From: Nostoc linckia NIES-25
GTDB taxonomy: Bacteria; Cyanobacteriota; Cyanobacteriia; Cyanobacteriales; Nostocaceae
NCBI RefSeq assembly: GCF_002368035.1
Contig: NZ_AP018222.1
Location: 1,116,001 to 1,180,000, forward strand
DNA: 64,000 nucleotides
Direction of reading: 5' to 3'
In this document: positions 1 through 7,373 of the stretch, piece after piece
How positions within the stretch are numbered: position 1 is the first letter of the stretch
Layout: every line of letters begins with the position of its first letter
The notes under the pieces: generated by a model
The model's input: the letters and a program-made list of their open reading frames with translations, nothing else
Database searches by the model: none
Told to the model about the DNA's origin: nothing
Made by a program: the position numbers and the translations under genes

Positions 1-107
1 TAGACAATATTGCTCACAATTCCCACAAAATCAATATCATAAGTCCTCACAGGAATTGCCAAAACTACTTCTAATGGTCTATGCAATTTATCATCTATTA
101 GCATCAT
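1..107 (-). CDS. Acyl-CoA thioesterase-like (4HBT/hotdog), 5' part only
   Basis: The gene runs off the left edge and only its first 35 codons are visible. The start MMLIDDKLHRPLEVV followed by PVRTYDIDFVGIVSN matches the N-terminal strand and the D-x-D-x-x-G-x-V-x-N active-site segment of hotdog-fold thioesterases (YbgC/FadM type), which hydrolyse acyl-CoA thioesters. A GAGGAG ribosome binding site lies at 113-118, five bases before the ATG. A perfect operator-like palindrome (134-147) sits just upstream and resembles the one before the tetR gene at 612-1199, so this gene is probably under that repressor. The family call is from the visible motif only; substrate unknown. Confidence 0.6.
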   Translation of the reverse strand, partial: MMLIDDKLHRPLEVVLAIPVRTYDIDFVGIVSNIV

Positions 108-133
108 AATTTCTCCTCAATAACATAATTCTA

Positions 134-147
134 AGACCGATCGGTCT
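134..147. promoter_or_regulatory. Candidate TetR-family operator
   Basis: AGACCGATCGGTCT is a perfect 14-bp palindrome. It closely resembles the NemR-type operator pattern (TAGACC...GGTCTA) of TetR-family repressors. A related palindrome, GACCAATTGGTC, lies upstream of the local tetR gene at 1210-1221. Its position between the tautomerase gene and the thioesterase gene suggests control of the latter. Confidence 0.6.
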
Positions 148-217
148 GTAATTTAGCAAAATTATCCCCCTTAGAGAATTGTGGCTAATTCTTTCCTCTA
201 AACGAATTAGGATAATT

Positions 218-607
218 TTAAACTTCTACTTTGTAGTTTAAGATTAACTCATCACCTGGTAAACCTCTAATTCCCCAGTTATGTTTAGGTGTTTCAAAAA
301 TTGTAATTTCAATATCTGTAAAAGAAATATTCAATTTTTCATGGATATTTTGAATCAGGTGATTAATTAGCTGTTTTTTAGTTTCCACCGAGCGTCCCTC
401 AAACATACTAATTTCAATAATCAGATAATTGTTAGATCGATCGGGTGGATAATAGAAGTCTGAATCGTCAAGTGGGAAAAAACGGTGAAATCTCTTATCA
501 GGAGGAAGCTGCAAAATCTCGATCGCACAGTCATGGATAATATTTGATAGCTTTGCTTTAATCGGATTTAATCGATCTGCTAAACCATATACCTTGATTT
601 GCGCCAT
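218..607 (-). CDS. Tautomerase-superfamily protein (4-oxalocrotonate tautomerase-like)
   Basis: A 129-residue protein starting MAQIKVYGL, with the segment RSNNYLIIEISMFEGRS followed by a helix (VETKKQLINHLIQNI), a typical beta-alpha-beta tautomerase unit. Members of this superfamily catalyse keto-enol tautomerisation using an N-terminal proline. Here residue 2 is alanine, so the usual catalytic Pro-1 is absent and the activity may differ. The gene lies four bases downstream of the tetR stop codon and is probably co-transcribed with it. A role in electrophile or xenobiotic metabolism is inferred from the NemR-like operator context only. Confidence 0.6.
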   Translation of the reverse strand: MAQIKVYGLADRLNPIKAKLSNIIHDCAIEILQLPPDKRFHRFFPLDDSDFYYPPDRSNNYLIIEISMFEGRSVETKKQLINHLIQNIHEKLNISFTDIEITIFETPKHNWGIRGLPGDELILNYKVEV

Positions 608-611
608 ATAT

Positions 612-1199
612 TTAAAGGTAAGTTTTCATGTATTGATTGAGATAATTAATTACCCTGTGCATGTGAATTGAATCTCCATAAAGCTTGCTCATCATCACGG
701 CTCCTTCTAAAGTTGCAATGATAATGCTAGCAATTTCATCAGCATCCACATCAGGACGAATTTCACCTTTTGCAATTCCCGTTTCAATAATTCTACGAAT
801 CAGATTCAGCCAAGAGTTCATCGCTTGTTGAGCGCGATCGCGCAGAACCGGATGAGTATCATCACTCTCAACAGCAGTATTCAGCAATGGACATCCCCCC
901 TTGATAGGTGGATTTTCTGCAAAGCTGCTAAAAACTCCAATTATCGCTTGCAGCCGTTCCACTGCATGGCGTTTGTTTCGCAGAGCCGATCTAGTATGCT
1001 CTTGGATGCGAGCGATCGCAAACTCAAAAGCCTGGAGCGCTAAATCATCCTTGCTTTGGAAATGATTATAAATTCCTCCTTTCTGCAATCCAGTGGCACG
1101 CATAATGTCAGACATTGATGACCCTGCATATCCCTGCTGATTAAACAGTTCGGCTGCTTGCTGGAGAATTCTGCTTTTTGTTTCTTCACCTTTAGACAT
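612..1199 (-). CDS. TetR/AcrR family transcriptional repressor
   Basis: This 195-residue protein has a canonical TetR N-terminal helix-turn-helix: ILQQAAELFNQQGYAGSSM, then DIMRATGLQKGGIYNHFQSK (residues about 12-50). The C-terminal half is an all-helical ligand/dimer domain of the NemR/AcrR sort. The ATG at 1199 is followed upstream by a palindrome, GACCAATTGGTC (1210-1221), probably an autoregulatory operator. The tautomerase gene follows after four bases and a second operator (134-147) precedes a thioesterase gene, suggesting a small regulon. The ligand cannot be read from sequence; an electrophile sensor is a guess based on operator similarity to NemR. Confidence 0.88.
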   Translation of the reverse strand: MSKGEETKSRILQQAAELFNQQGYAGSSMSDIMRATGLQKGGIYNHFQSKDDLALQAFEFAIARIQEHTRSALRNKRHAVERLQAIIGVFSSFAENPPIKGGCPLLNTAVESDDTHPVLRDRAQQAMNSWLNLIRRIIETGIAKGEIRPDVDADEIASIIIATLEGAVMMSKLYGDSIHMHRVINYLNQYMKTYL

Positions 1200-1209
1200 G
1201 AATTTTTAC

Positions 1210-1221
1210 GACCAATTGGTC
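1210..1221. promoter_or_regulatory. Candidate autoregulatory operator of the TetR gene
   Basis: GACCAATTGGTC is a perfect 12-bp palindrome 11 bases upstream of the tetR ATG. It shares the GACC-N4-GGTC frame with the palindrome at 134-147, and the surrounding bases extend the likeness. Two copies near one repressor gene and its neighbours is the usual arrangement for TetR autoregulation. Confidence 0.6.
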
Positions 1222-1335
1222 TGATTTAAATTACCATTATCAACTTTCTAAGTCAAGTATTTTTCAATATAGAGTATTCGGGGCTGTTGACCGTTGACTG
1301 TTTAGCAAGGAGTCATTAACGAAGGCAGGGGAAAA

Positions 1336-1465
1336 GGTTAAAGGTTAAAGGTTAAAGGTTAAAGGTTAAAGGGAAAAGGTTAAAGGGAAAAGGAATAAAT
1401 TTAATCTTTCGCCTTTTCCCCTTACCCCTTTCCCTTTCCCCATGCCCCATGCCCCATGCGCCATT
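1336..1465. repeat. GGTTAAA heptamer repeats plus interspersed repeat family A
   Basis: Five tandem copies of GGTTAAA occupy 1336-1370. They are followed by purine-rich then pyrimidine-rich tracts (GGGAAAAGG, AATAAATTTAATC, CCTTTTCCCC) that can fold back on each other. The same family occurs at 2581-2690, 7161-7269, 27981-28067 and 55797-55875, often with an inserted GGTTCGACAAGCTCACCAAC segment. Heptameric short tandem repeats of this type are characteristic of heterocystous cyanobacteria. No gene is evident from 1200 to 1717 apart from regulatory sites. Confidence 0.75.
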
Positions 1466-1511
1466 CACTATACAAACCAAATACAGTAGACGTTCGATCC
1501 TAATTGCTATT

Positions 1512-1545
1512 AAAATACGGTAAGCTAGTCGGATTACCGGGTTTT
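1512..1545. promoter_or_regulatory. Candidate sulfur-regulon operator (inverted repeat, N10 spacer)
   Basis: The half-site ATACGGTAA is followed by a 10-base spacer and TTACCG (CGGTAA at 1518-1523, TTACCG at 1534-1539). The same layout, with exactly 10 spacer bases, precedes the NIL-domain gene (8701-8732) and the second sulfate-binding protein gene (21207-21230). It lies about 180 bases before the TauE-like gene at 1718. The identity of the binding protein is not shown by sequence. Confidence 0.55.
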
Positions 1546-1717
1546 ATGTTTAAAACTGCAAACAAATTAGTCAGGAGTCGTAATTCAATAATCGGTGAAC
1601 AGTGAACAGCTATCAAGGCTTAGTTTGGGGATTTTAACCCAGCTTAGTCTCCTCACTGATAACAATACTGCGATCGTGCGGACACTTGATAACTGATTCT
1701 TGAAATTCCCGAAGAAT

Positions 1718-2515
1718 ATGCACTATCTACTATTACCATTTTTAAGCTTCTTCGTTGGCATCATTGTTGGTTTAACGGGAATTGGCGGAGCCTCTCTCAT
1801 CACGCCAATGTTGATTTTTTTCTTTCAGGTTCCGCCTTCCATTGCTGTGAGTTCTGATGTTGTGGCTGCCACATTAATGAAGATTGTCGGTAGCGTCAAG
1901 CATTGGGAACAGAAAACCCTTGACACAGAAATTGTCAAATGGCTGGCATTCGGGAGCGTTCCAGGCTCACTGTTCGGTGTAGGAATTTTGCACTTCATTA
2001 AACTTACCGGCGAGTATAACCTGGATCGGATTTTGCTTCGTTTGCTTGGGGTGATGATTCTCCTAGTCACCTTGTTAGCATTAGTACAATTGTTGCTATT
2101 GACTTTTTTCCCCAAGTTTAATTTACCCGAACTACCAAAATTAGACTTAGAAACTAACTTTGGTCGTTTCCAAACAATGACTTTGGGAGCAATTTTAGGC
2201 TGCTTAGTTGGCCTAACAAGCGTCTCCTCTGGTTCAATGTTTGCCCTAGTAATGATTGCATTTTTCCGTCTTGATGCCCGTAAGTTAGTCGGTACAGACA
2301 TTTCACACGCAGCGATTTTGTTGCTGTTTACCTCCTTTGGACACCTCACCCTCGGAACAGTTGATTGGAGTCTAGTAGTGCCTATCTGGTTAGGTTCTGT
2401 TCCAGGAGTATTACTAGGTGCTAAAGTCTGCCAATTAGCTCCACAACGCCCACTACGGTTTATTATTTATGCAATCTTGATGATGGTGAGTTGGAAATTA
2501 GTTCATCAAGTCTGA
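1718..2515 (+). CDS. Sulfite exporter TauE/SafE family permease
   Basis: A 265-residue integral membrane protein with about eight hydrophobic segments. The N-terminal motif FFVGIIVGLTGIGGASLITPML matches the first TauE/SafE half, and AILGCLVGLTSVSSGSMFALVMIAFF the second. The family moves anions such as sulfite, sulfoacetate or thiosulfate across the inner membrane. I chose ATG 1718; an in-frame TTG at 1700 would add six residues, and neither has a clear Shine-Dalgarno sequence. The inverted repeat at 1512-1545 ties it to the sulfur genes in this region. Export of sulfite or uptake of a reduced sulfur anion are both possible; the substrate is inferred from context. Confidence 0.8.
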   Translation: MHYLLLPFLSFFVGIIVGLTGIGGASLITPMLIFFFQVPPSIAVSSDVVAATLMKIVGSVKHWEQKTLDTEIVKWLAFGSVPGSLFGVGILHFIKLTGEYNLDRILLRLLGVMILLVTLLALVQLLLLTFFPKFNLPELPKLDLETNFGRFQTMTLGAILGCLVGLTSVSSGSMFALVMIAFFRLDARKLVGTDISHAAILLLFTSFGHLTLGTVDWSLVVPIWLGSVPGVLLGAKVCQLAPQRPLRFIIYAILMMVSWKLVHQV

Positions 2516-2580
2516 AGGGAATGGGGACTGGGGACTGGGGAATGGGGACTGGGGAATGGGGAGATGGGGAAGTGTGGGGA

Positions 2581-2690
2581 GGCAGGGGAAAAGGTTAAAG
2601 GTTAAAGGGAAAAGGAATAAATTTAATCTTTCCCCTTTTCCCCAGTTGGTGAGCTTGTCGAACCATACCCCTTTCCCTTTCCCCATACCC
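2581..2690. repeat. Interspersed repeat family A copy
   Basis: Purine-rich GGGAAAAGGAATAAATTTAA is followed by pyrimidine-rich tracts and the segment GTTGGTGAGCTTGTCGAACC. It matches the copies at 7161-7269 and 55797-55875, the former in inverse orientation. It fills the space between two convergent genes. It is probably non-coding and able to form a long hairpin. Confidence 0.7.
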
Positions 2691-2703
2691 TGTTTGCCCA
2701 AAT

Positions 2704-3372
2704 TTAAAATCCAAAATCAATCGGCAATAGGCTAAATGTGCCTCGTTCATACATAATAAATAGACCCAAGCCAATTAATACAAAAGGTACGACAGCGTGA
2801 CCATAGCGACTTAAAATATTCGCAATGGTAGGTTGACGACTTAATAAATAAGCGATCGCACACCAAACCCCTACCATGATAAAAAATATACCCAAAATCA
2901 CCGCCAAACTCGCTAGATCCTGTCCGGCAAATAAGGGGATATATATACTAATATTGTCACCACCGTTAGCGATCGTTACTGCTGCAACCTTATAAGTTTG
3001 GGGATGCAAAACACTCAAAAGAAAAGCCAATATCGGATTAGTAGGTGTAGTAGGCTGCCTAAAATCAGTGCTTACTGTCTGAACTGTTATACTTTCTTCT
3101 TTTTTAAATACTAATTGCTGAATACCAATTCCTATTGGTAACAGTCCTAATAATCCTATCCATTCTCGCTGGATCGCTAAACCACCAAAAAATCCTGGTA
3201 AGCTAGCAATGATAATGGCTGAAAAACCTAAATATTGACCTAGTAAGATATGCCGCCGTCGAAAATTAATATCTACCTGTGAGAAAAATACTAATAAGAT
3301 AATGATGTCATCAATATTGGTCGCTGTAAAGGCAATGATTCCTTCAGTGAAAGCTGTTACAAGCTTACTCAT
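2704..3372 (-). CDS. CadD-like cadmium resistance transporter family permease
   Basis: A 222-residue membrane protein of the CadD family (Cad, PF03596), with the signature AFTATNIDDIIILLVFFSQV near the N-terminus. A conserved VTIANGGDNISIYIPLFA segment lies in the second half, and both contain Asn-Asp pairs likely lining a cation path. Family members have been linked to cadmium resistance in staphylococci; their role in cyanobacteria is not settled. The start at 3372 (MSKLVTAFTEG) is preferred over 3438, because the longer version begins in tandem repeat sequence (GGGTGTAGG). It is divergent from a paralogue at 3531-4238. Neighbouring sulfur genes raise a role in thiol-metal or anion handling, but this is inference. 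Confidence 0.8.
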   Translation of the reverse strand: MSKLVTAFTEGIIAFTATNIDDIIILLVFFSQVDINFRRRHILLGQYLGFSAIIIASLPGFFGGLAIQREWIGLLGLLPIGIGIQQLVFKKEESITVQTVSTDFRQPTTPTNPILAFLLSVLHPQTYKVAAVTIANGGDNISIYIPLFAGQDLASLAVILGIFFIMVGVWCAIAYLLSRQPTIANILSRYGHAVVPFVLIGLGLFIMYERGTFSLLPIDFGF

Positions 3373-3530
3373 GCTCGATAAATAGGGGTGTAGGAGGTAA
3401 GGGTGTAGGGGTGTAGGGGAGGAAGAGTTACTCGACAATAATTCTCTTTCACCTATATCCCCAAACCTTTATACCCCTAAACTCTTTTTTTTCTTGCTAA
3501 TAACAAACAATCTATCACTATACCAAGTTA

Positions 3531-4238
3531 ATGTCCTGGAATAATTATGTTACTGCAATTAGTACAGGGGTAATTACATTTATTGCCACTAATATTGATG
3601 ATATTGTTATTCTTTTGTTATTTTTTTCTCAAATAGATTCTAATTTTCGTCCCCGGCATATAGTTACTGGCCAATTTTTAGGTTTGACATTTTTGGTAAT
3701 CCTGAGTCTTTCTGGTTTATTTAGTGGGTTAGTTTTATCAAAAAACTGGATTGGATTACTTGGTTTGCTACCAATTGCCATAGGTATCGATAGTTTAGTT
3801 AATCGGGAAGAAGATTCATCAGAAGAAGTTTTAGAAGAAACCGAAGAATATCAAGGATCGATAATTACTAATTTGTTATCTCCTCAAATTTACAGCGTGG
3901 CAGCTGTGACAGTTGCTAATGGTAGCGATAATATTAGCGTCTATGTGCCATTATTTGCTAGCAGTAACTTAGAAAGTTTTGTGGTAACTATAATAATATT
4001 TTTTATCTTGTTAGGAATTTGGTGCTACGCAGCATACAAACTAACTAAGCAGAAAATGATAGCTGATATCTTAACTCGCTATATCAACCATGTTGTGCCT
4101 TTTGTGCTTATAGGATTAGGCGCTTTTATTGTATTAAAAAGTGAAGCTTTGAGCTTAATAAAACTAGCTGGTAGTTGTTTTTGTTTGATGATTTTGGTAA
4201 AAAATAACAAAATTAGGGATGAAATTGAAGAAAATTAA
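3531..4238 (+). CDS. CadD-like permease, paralogue of the divergent gene
   Basis: A 235-residue membrane protein that aligns along its length with the product of 2704-3372. It shares ITFIATNIDDIVILLLFFSQ, the RHIVTGQFLG segment and VTVANGSDNISVYVPLFA. The two genes are divergent with about 160 bases between start codons, so one intergenic promoter region probably serves both. It may be a heteromeric partner or a duplicated transporter. Its C-terminal tail is longer and ends in charged residues. A decayed third copy of the same family is visible at 41118-41225. Confidence 0.8.
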   Translation: MSWNNYVTAISTGVITFIATNIDDIVILLLFFSQIDSNFRPRHIVTGQFLGLTFLVILSLSGLFSGLVLSKNWIGLLGLLPIAIGIDSLVNREEDSSEEVLEETEEYQGSIITNLLSPQIYSVAAVTVANGSDNISVYVPLFASSNLESFVVTIIIFFILLGIWCYAAYKLTKQKMIADILTRYINHVVPFVLIGLGAFIVLKSEALSLIKLAGSCFCLMILVKNNKIRDEIEEN

Positions 4239-4339
4239 ACCAGGTAATAAACACAATTTTAGGTAATGATTCAGGAGCCAGAATCCAGAATCATTCGTAA
4301 ATCAAGGGTGATATAACTTCTTGATAATTTTAAACTTAC

Positions 4340-4431
4340 AGGACTTACGCAATATGTGACTGAAAACCTTATTCAAGCGTAGCGGTAATTCATGAATTAC
4401 CGCTACTTTCGTTATCTTTTGCGTAAGTCCT
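4340..4431. repeat. 92-bp MITE-like element with AGGACTTACGCAA terminal inverted repeats
   Basis: AGGACTTACGCAA (4340-4352) and its exact complement TTGCGTAAGTCCT (4419-4431) bound the element. Inside is a perfect 28-bp palindrome at 4379-4406 with arm GTAGCGGTAATTCA. An inverted homologue occurs at 33014-33099, where the palindrome arm is GTAGGGGTAATTCA. The paired change keeps base pairing intact. No coding capacity. It is a miniature mobile or hairpin repeat. Confidence 0.85.
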
Positions 4432-4527
4432 GACTTATTAAGTTTAAACTTGTTAAGTTTGATTATTAAAGCCTTCTGACTTCTGAATTCTTACCTAAAA
4501 TCCAAAATCTAAATTTCGTCTATAGCA

Positions 4528-5490
4528 TCAAACTTTGCTCAACCACTCATTTTCCTCTGGGTCTTTAAACAGCGAGGTACTGAGGTAGCGTTCGCCGAAG
4601 CTAGGTTGCACCATAACGATTAGCTTACCTGCATTTTCTGGTCGCTGTGCGACTTGAATAGCTGCATACAAAGCAGCGCCAGTAGAAATGCCAGATAGCA
4701 ATCCTTCTTCTTTTGCTAGGCGACGGCTGTAGGCGATCGCTTGCTCATCTGCTACCGGAATCACTTCATCTACCAGTTCTGAACGATAAATCGCTGGGAC
4801 AAATCCCGGCCCGATACCTTGGATTTTGTGAGGGCCTGGCCTACCACCAGCTAATACCGGACTACTTGTTGGTTCAACTGCGATCGCTTGAAAACTTGGC
4901 TTGCGTTGCTTAATGACTTGGGATACCCCTGTAATCGTCCCACCAGTACCGACTCCCGCCACCAGAATATCCACCTCTCCATCGGTATCATCCCAAATTT
5001 CTTCTGCGGTGGTTTCGGCGTGAATTTTGGGGTTTGCAGGGTTGCGAAACTGCTGCAACATATAAGCATTGGGGGTTTGAGCTAAAATTTCCTCTGCATG
5101 AGCGATCGCTCCTCGCATCCCTTCTACCCCTGGCGTTAACTCTAGTTGTGCGCCATAAGCTCTGAGCATGGCTCGTCTTTCCTGGCTCATTGTGTCAGGC
5201 ATCGTTAGAATAAGATGGTAACCTTTAGCGGCTGCCACCATCGCCAAGGCAATTCCTGTATTCCCAGAGGTTGGCTCCACTAAAACCGTCTTTCCAGGGT
5301 GAATCAAACCTTTTTCTTCTGCCGCTTCCACCATACTTGCACCAATCCGGTCTTTGACAGAAGACGCTGGATTCATGCTTTCTAGCTTCACCACAATTCG
5401 AGCAACCGCTCCCGAAGCTTGGGGAATCTTGTTTAATTGAACTAAAGGAGTCCGTCCGATTAATTCTGTGATATCTCTTGCGATCCGCAT
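4528..5490 (-). CDS. cysK: Cysteine synthase A (O-acetylserine sulfhydrylase)
   Basis: This 320-residue PLP enzyme makes cysteine from O-acetylserine and sulfide, the last step of assimilatory cysteine synthesis. The N-terminus ITELIGRTPLVQLN, the PLP lysine in NPASSVKDRIG (about residue 46), the substrate loop VEPTSGNTGIALAM and the phosphate-binding glycines VGTGGTITG are all present. Length is normal for CysK. A good Shine-Dalgarno AGGAG precedes ATG 5490. It sits next to an Rrf2 regulator and cysE on the other strand, so both steps from serine to cysteine are encoded together. CysK and CysE often form a cysteine synthase complex. Confidence 0.95.
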   Translation of the reverse strand: MRIARDITELIGRTPLVQLNKIPQASGAVARIVVKLESMNPASSVKDRIGASMVEAAEEKGLIHPGKTVLVEPTSGNTGIALAMVAAAKGYHLILTMPDTMSQERRAMLRAYGAQLELTPGVEGMRGAIAHAEEILAQTPNAYMLQQFRNPANPKIHAETTAEEIWDDTDGEVDILVAGVGTGGTITGVSQVIKQRKPSFQAIAVEPTSSPVLAGGRPGPHKIQGIGPGFVPAIYRSELVDEVIPVADEQAIAYSRRLAKEEGLLSGISTGAALYAAIQVAQRPENAGKLIVMVQPSFGERYLSTSLFKDPEENEWLSKV

Positions 5491-5718
5491 ATAAGCACTC
5501 CTTTGTCAAACAATTTTCGATGAAAGGATTTTAGATGGACTTCATACCTGTCCGTTGCCAGTTAGCTCTTTTTAGGTAGGAGCTTGAGTAAAGAATCCTA
5601 GATTTGGGATGGAAGAATTTGTTCCACAAATAAAGCAAGCTTGTTCAAGAACCTTTCTAGATTTTAAGTTTTGAATGAACAATCAAAAATTTGAAATCTA
5701 AAATCTAAAATGCGCTGA

Positions 5719-6186
5719 CTAAATGTAATACATCGGACTTTGCTGGGCGCGAGTTTCCCTTTCCTGGCACAAATCTTGGAGCGTATAGCGACCCAAAACT
5801 TCAATTGCACCAGCATTAGCTTGCTCCCAGATTTCATAAACCAGAGTCCTTTCCAGAGTGGGAGATTCAGAGGTATCTTTCTCTTTGCGCTCACCTTCAA
5901 CCAAAGTCACAATTTCTAGCAGAGTGATCTGCCAAGGTTCGCGAACTAAGATGAAACCTCCTTTAGAGCCACGTTGACTCTGCACCACACCAGCACGCCG
6001 GAGGTTGGTCAAAATTTGTTCCAGATAGCGCTCAGGTATGGGTTGTTTAGCGGCGATCTCACTCATGGTCAGAGGAACTTTTTTCCCGTGGTGGCTTGCT
6101 AGTTCTAAAAGTGCCAGCAGCGCGTATTCCACTTTGGAGGACAGATCGAGGAGAGAGTAGTTTTGGCTATTCAAGACTGTACTCAA
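5719..6186 (-). CDS. Rrf2 family transcriptional regulator (CymR-like)
   Basis: A 155-residue winged-helix regulator. It shows the Rrf2 N-terminal helix LSSKVEYALLALLELA, the recognition region IPERYLEQILTNLRRAGVV and the wing QRGSKGGFILVR. The three clustered cysteines that bind an Fe-S cluster in IscR are missing; only one Cys is near the C-terminus, so it resembles CymR, the cysteine-metabolism repressor of firmicutes. No ATG fits; TTG 6186 (or TTG 6174) is the likely start. The motif TATACTACGGTTA lies immediately upstream at 6187-6199, and the identical 13 bases precede the Crp gene at 7334-7346, suggesting autoregulation and a small regulon. Placement between cysK and cysE supports a role in cysteine control. 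Confidence 0.85.
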   Translation of the reverse strand: MSTVLNSQNYSLLDLSSKVEYALLALLELASHHGKKVPLTMSEIAAKQPIPERYLEQILTNLRRAGVVQSQRGSKGGFILVREPWQITLLEIVTLVEGERKEKDTSESPTLERTLVYEIWEQANAGAIEVLGRYTLQDLCQERETRAQQSPMYYI

Positions 6187-6202
6187 TATACTACGGTTAA
6201 TT
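6185..6202. promoter_or_regulatory. Candidate operator abutting the Rrf2 start codon
   Basis: TATACTACGGTTA (6187-6199) lies directly against the TTG start of the rrf2 gene, covering the ribosome-binding region. The same 13 bases occur before the Crp-type gene at 7334-7346, and a close form (ACTACGGTAA, reverse strand) before cysE. A repressor bound here would block its own transcription. Confidence 0.45.
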
Positions 6203-6289
6203 GGGGGATTTATCGCATTTTAGGCGAAATTTATTTTTTCAAAGTGTCGGATGTGATAGCATCCCACTTATGACCTAAAAATCACTATA

Positions 6290-6312
6290 ATCTATCGACT
6301 TACCGTAGTTTA
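6290..6312. promoter_or_regulatory. Candidate sulfur-box half-site upstream of cysE
   Basis: The bases ATCTATCGACTTACCGTA (6290-6307) are identical to the spacer plus right half of the full operator at 8712-8729. The left TACGGTAA half is not present here, so this is a half-site or a different binding mode. It lies about 100 bases before the cysE ATG. Confidence 0.4.
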
Positions 6313-6403
6313 TCATTTAAGAAAATTCCCATGAATACTAGATTTTTGAGTGGGAATTATCTGAGTTTGGGAAATCCAAAAATCAAACGAAAACTCAAAA
6401 AAT

Positions 6404-7129
6404 ATGCTACTAACTGATTTGCGAACCATTTTTGAGCGTGACCCAGCAGCGCGTAACTGGATAGAAGTATTGTTCTGTTACCCAGGATTTCAGGCGCTAC
6501 TGTTTCATCGAGTAGCACACTGGCTGTATAAAATTGGAATTCCCTTTCTACCCCGATTTATTTCTCATATTAGTAGGTTTTTAACTGGAGTTGAAATCCA
6601 TCCTGGGGCATTAATTGGCAAGGGAGTGTTTATTGACCACGGGATGGGAGTAGTGATTGGCGAGACAGCGATCGTCGGCGACTATGCCTTGATTTATCAA
6701 GGTGTTACCCTTGGTGGTACTGGCAAAGAAAGTGGCAAGCGCCATCCGACTTTAGGTTCTCATGTAGTTGTGGGAGCGGGTGCCAAGGTATTGGGAAATA
6801 TTCAAATTGGCGATCGCGTCCGTATTGGAGCAGGTTCAGTAGTGCTGCGAGATGTGCCCAGCAACACCACCGTTGTCGGGATTCCAGGGCGCGTGACTCG
6901 TCATAACAATTCATCTGGCAATCTAGATCATGATAAAGTCCGGGACGTAGAAGCCGAAGTCATCCGAGCTTTATTTGAACGAGTCAAAGCTCTTGAAAAA
7001 CACTTAGACGAATTAGAAGATCGATCGAGCCTCTTCCCAAATGAGCTTGGCGGCGAACAAACCGACAAACCCAAGTGCAATAATTCTGACGGCATGATTG
7101 AAGATTTTCTCGATGGTGCGGGAATTTAG
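6404..7129 (+). CDS. cysE: Serine O-acetyltransferase
   Basis: A 241-residue enzyme that acetylates serine with acetyl-CoA, giving O-acetylserine for CysK. The N-terminal helical part (ERDPAARNWIEVLFCYPGFQ) and the left-handed beta-helix with hexapeptide repeats (GVEIHPGALIGKGVFIDHG, VVIGETAIVGDYALIYQGV, HVVVGAGAKVLGN) are classic SAT features. The catalytic His-Asp region FIDHGMG and the acetyl-CoA segment GGTGK are intact. The C-terminus is longer than in Escherichia coli and rich in charged residues. It faces the rrf2-cysK pair across a 217-base intergenic region holding the putative operators. Confidence 0.95.
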   Translation: MLLTDLRTIFERDPAARNWIEVLFCYPGFQALLFHRVAHWLYKIGIPFLPRFISHISRFLTGVEIHPGALIGKGVFIDHGMGVVIGETAIVGDYALIYQGVTLGGTGKESGKRHPTLGSHVVVGAGAKVLGNIQIGDRVRIGAGSVVLRDVPSNTTVVGIPGRVTRHNNSSGNLDHDKVRDVEAEVIRALFERVKALEKHLDELEDRSSLFPNELGGEQTDKPKCNNSDGMIEDFLDGAGI

Positions 7130-7160
7130 GATTAGGGCATGGGGCATAGGGCAAACAGGG

Positions 7161-7269
7161 CATGGGGAAAGGGAAAGGGGTATGGTTCGACAAGCTCACC
7201 AACCGGGGAAAAAGGAAAAGATTAAATTTATTCCTTTTCCCTTTAACCTTTAACCTTTTCCCCTGCCCC
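7161..7269. repeat. Interspersed repeat family A copy
   Basis: GGGAAAGGGG and GGTTCGACAAGCTCACCAAC are followed by AAGATTAAATTTATTCC and CTTTAACCTTTAACC tracts. It is the inverse-orientation counterpart of 2581-2690. It lies between cysE and the Crp gene and may act as a transcription stop hairpin. Confidence 0.7.
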
Positions 7270-7330
7270 AAGATCCCCTCTCTAAAAACATTAATAATTT
7301 CAATATGCACAAGCTTTTATAACCTGATAT

Positions 7331-7350
7331 ATATATACTACGGTTAGTTT
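7331..7350. promoter_or_regulatory. Candidate operator upstream of the Crp-type regulator
   Basis: TATACTACGGTTA at 7334-7346 is identical over 13 bases to the sequence at the rrf2 start (6187-6199). It lies about 27 bases before the crp-type ATG, overlapping the expected promoter. This links the two regulators in one circuit. Confidence 0.45.
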
Positions 7351-7373
7351 ACCAAAAAACAGTATTATGCATT

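Noticed and set aside
2498..2701. Minus-strand 67-codon frame
   Set aside because: Made of simple repeat sequence (GGGGAATGGGGACTGG).
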